Of a stretch of 64,000 bases of DNA, positions 63,301-64,000 are shown one piece after another (position 1 is the stretch's first letter; every line of letters begins with the position of its first letter). The stretch is taken from positions 12,765,001 to 12,829,000 of the forward strand of contig CM072879.1 of the NCBI GenBank assembly GCA_036937835.1, written 5' to 3'. The position numbers and the translations under genes are program-made. The DNA is from Pampus argenteus (Eukaryota > Chordata > Actinopteri > Scombriformes > Stromateidae). The notes beneath the pieces are model-generated. The model was not told the DNA's origin and made no database searches. It saw nothing but the letters and a program-made list of their open reading frames with translations.

Positions 63301-63660
63301 TTGTCCATGTGAGTCTATTTAAACGGGGGGAAGCGTAAGCAATAAAGTGGAGCCTTTTCCTCTCTGTGGTTCTCAGGAATTCTGAGGAAAAAGGAAGTCA
63401 GCGTTACATCCAAAAGGACCACGGCTTATCAACTCATCAAAAGAGCGCCCTCTGTCAAACTAAAGCTCCTATCCAAAATGTAAAAGTTTACTATTTAATG
63501 TTGCTATGTGTAGAAATTTCATTCTATTTATATATATATATACACACACAGACACACACACACGTATATGTGTGTGTGTCTGTGTGTGTGTATATAGTGG
63601 GTCACTGGTTTTATGTATAATGACGACAGTGATATGGTCAAAATAAAGACTTCCTTTACT
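60376..63660 (+). other. sv2a: sv2a 3' UTR
   Basis: About 3 kb of noncoding sequence with candidate poly(A) signals AATAAA at 63341-63346 and at 63642-63647. A long near-palindrome lies between them. No other gene is visible. Confidence 0.6.
63530..63597. repeat. Near-perfect inverted repeat of TA/CA units
   Basis: Left arm (TATATA, four CA units, GACACAC...) and right arm (TGTGTG..., TCTGTG, TATATA) are reverse complements apart from one dinucleotide unit. The spacer is CGTATA. It could form a hairpin of about 27-30 bp in RNA or a cruciform in DNA. Confidence 0.85.
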
Positions 63661-64000
63661 GATGGCGGTCTGATAAAGGAATGGAAGGCTTTTTATGGCA
63701 TGGTTTCTGTCCACTCAACTCTACTCAGAGCACACTACTGACGGATCAATCCTGAATCAATTCACAAAAATAAGGACCGATCCATGCCAGAAAACAACTC
63801 CTTCATCGGCGAAGAACTGCAAGAATCCTTCAATGTAGTTGTACTGAAGGAGTTTATGTTTGCGTTTCCTTTAGTTTGACCGTTTATTGAAATGATAAAG
63901 GTTGTACTCTAAATGTGAGTTCAATTCAAAAATCTAAAAATCTATGTACTGTGTGTAGAAACTGTAGTTGTTTGTACGTGCAAGTATGGAATTTGTGGAA
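63661..64000. other. Downstream of sv2a
   Basis: About 340 bases after the distal poly(A) signal with no recognisable feature. Confidence 0.6.

Noticed and set aside
1..64000. CRISPR array, prophage, operon, tRNA or rRNA gene
   Set aside because: No regularly spaced repeats with unique spacers, no tRNA-like B-box or rRNA words noticed by eye, and the gene structure is that of a vertebrate.

Overview
The window is nuclear DNA from a ray-finned fish, most likely a percomorph teleost. The evidence is compact multi-exon genes with GT-AG introns, long (CA/GT)n microsatellites, several dispersed repeats that resemble known teleost families, and gene neighbours found together in vertebrates. All eight gene models below were joined by hand from exon translations and splice sites; every joined reading frame stays open to the stop.

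Layout. (1) 1-2.9 kb: the 5' end of grhl2 on the minus strand (two coding exons, 70 residues; the rest lies left of the window) with its upstream region. (2) 2.9-9.1 kb: intergenic, rich in microsatellites and old repeats. (3) znf706 (+), a 76-residue zinc-finger protein. (4) A 14-3-3 zeta-type gene (ywhaz-like, +) with six exons and an unusual Gly-Glu tail. (5) pabpc1 (+), 13 coding exons and 634 residues, with a pyrimidine-rich transcript start and an adenine-rich leader. (6) afp4 (-), a type-4 ice-structuring-protein-like apolipoprotein of 128 residues. (7) lix1l (+), 356 residues. (8) sf3b4 (+), 399 residues. (9) sv2a (+), 12 membrane segments and 737 residues, with a leader exon about 3.5 kb upstream and a 3' UTR of about 3 kb.

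The first four genes keep the order and relative orientation of human 8q22 (GRHL2-ZNF706-YWHAZ-PABPC1). The last three match genes of human 1q21 (LIX1L, SF3B4, SV2A). The fish-typical afp4 gene sits at the join. The genes do not form a pathway. They are neighbours with separate roles: epithelial transcription factor, zinc-finger protein, phosphoprotein adaptor, mRNA binding, lipid/ice-binding secreted protein, splicing factor and synaptic vesicle transporter-like protein.

I did not find a clearly new multi-gene system. The observations most worth checking are: an RFX X-box/CRE/inverted-CCAAT cluster upstream of the 14-3-3 gene; an intron-spanning upstream ORF in sv2a that would encode a 48-residue peptide with one hydrophobic segment; a long near-palindrome just before the distal sv2a poly(A) signal; a 45-codon upstream ORF in the pabpc1 leader; and the Gly-Glu tail of the 14-3-3 protein.
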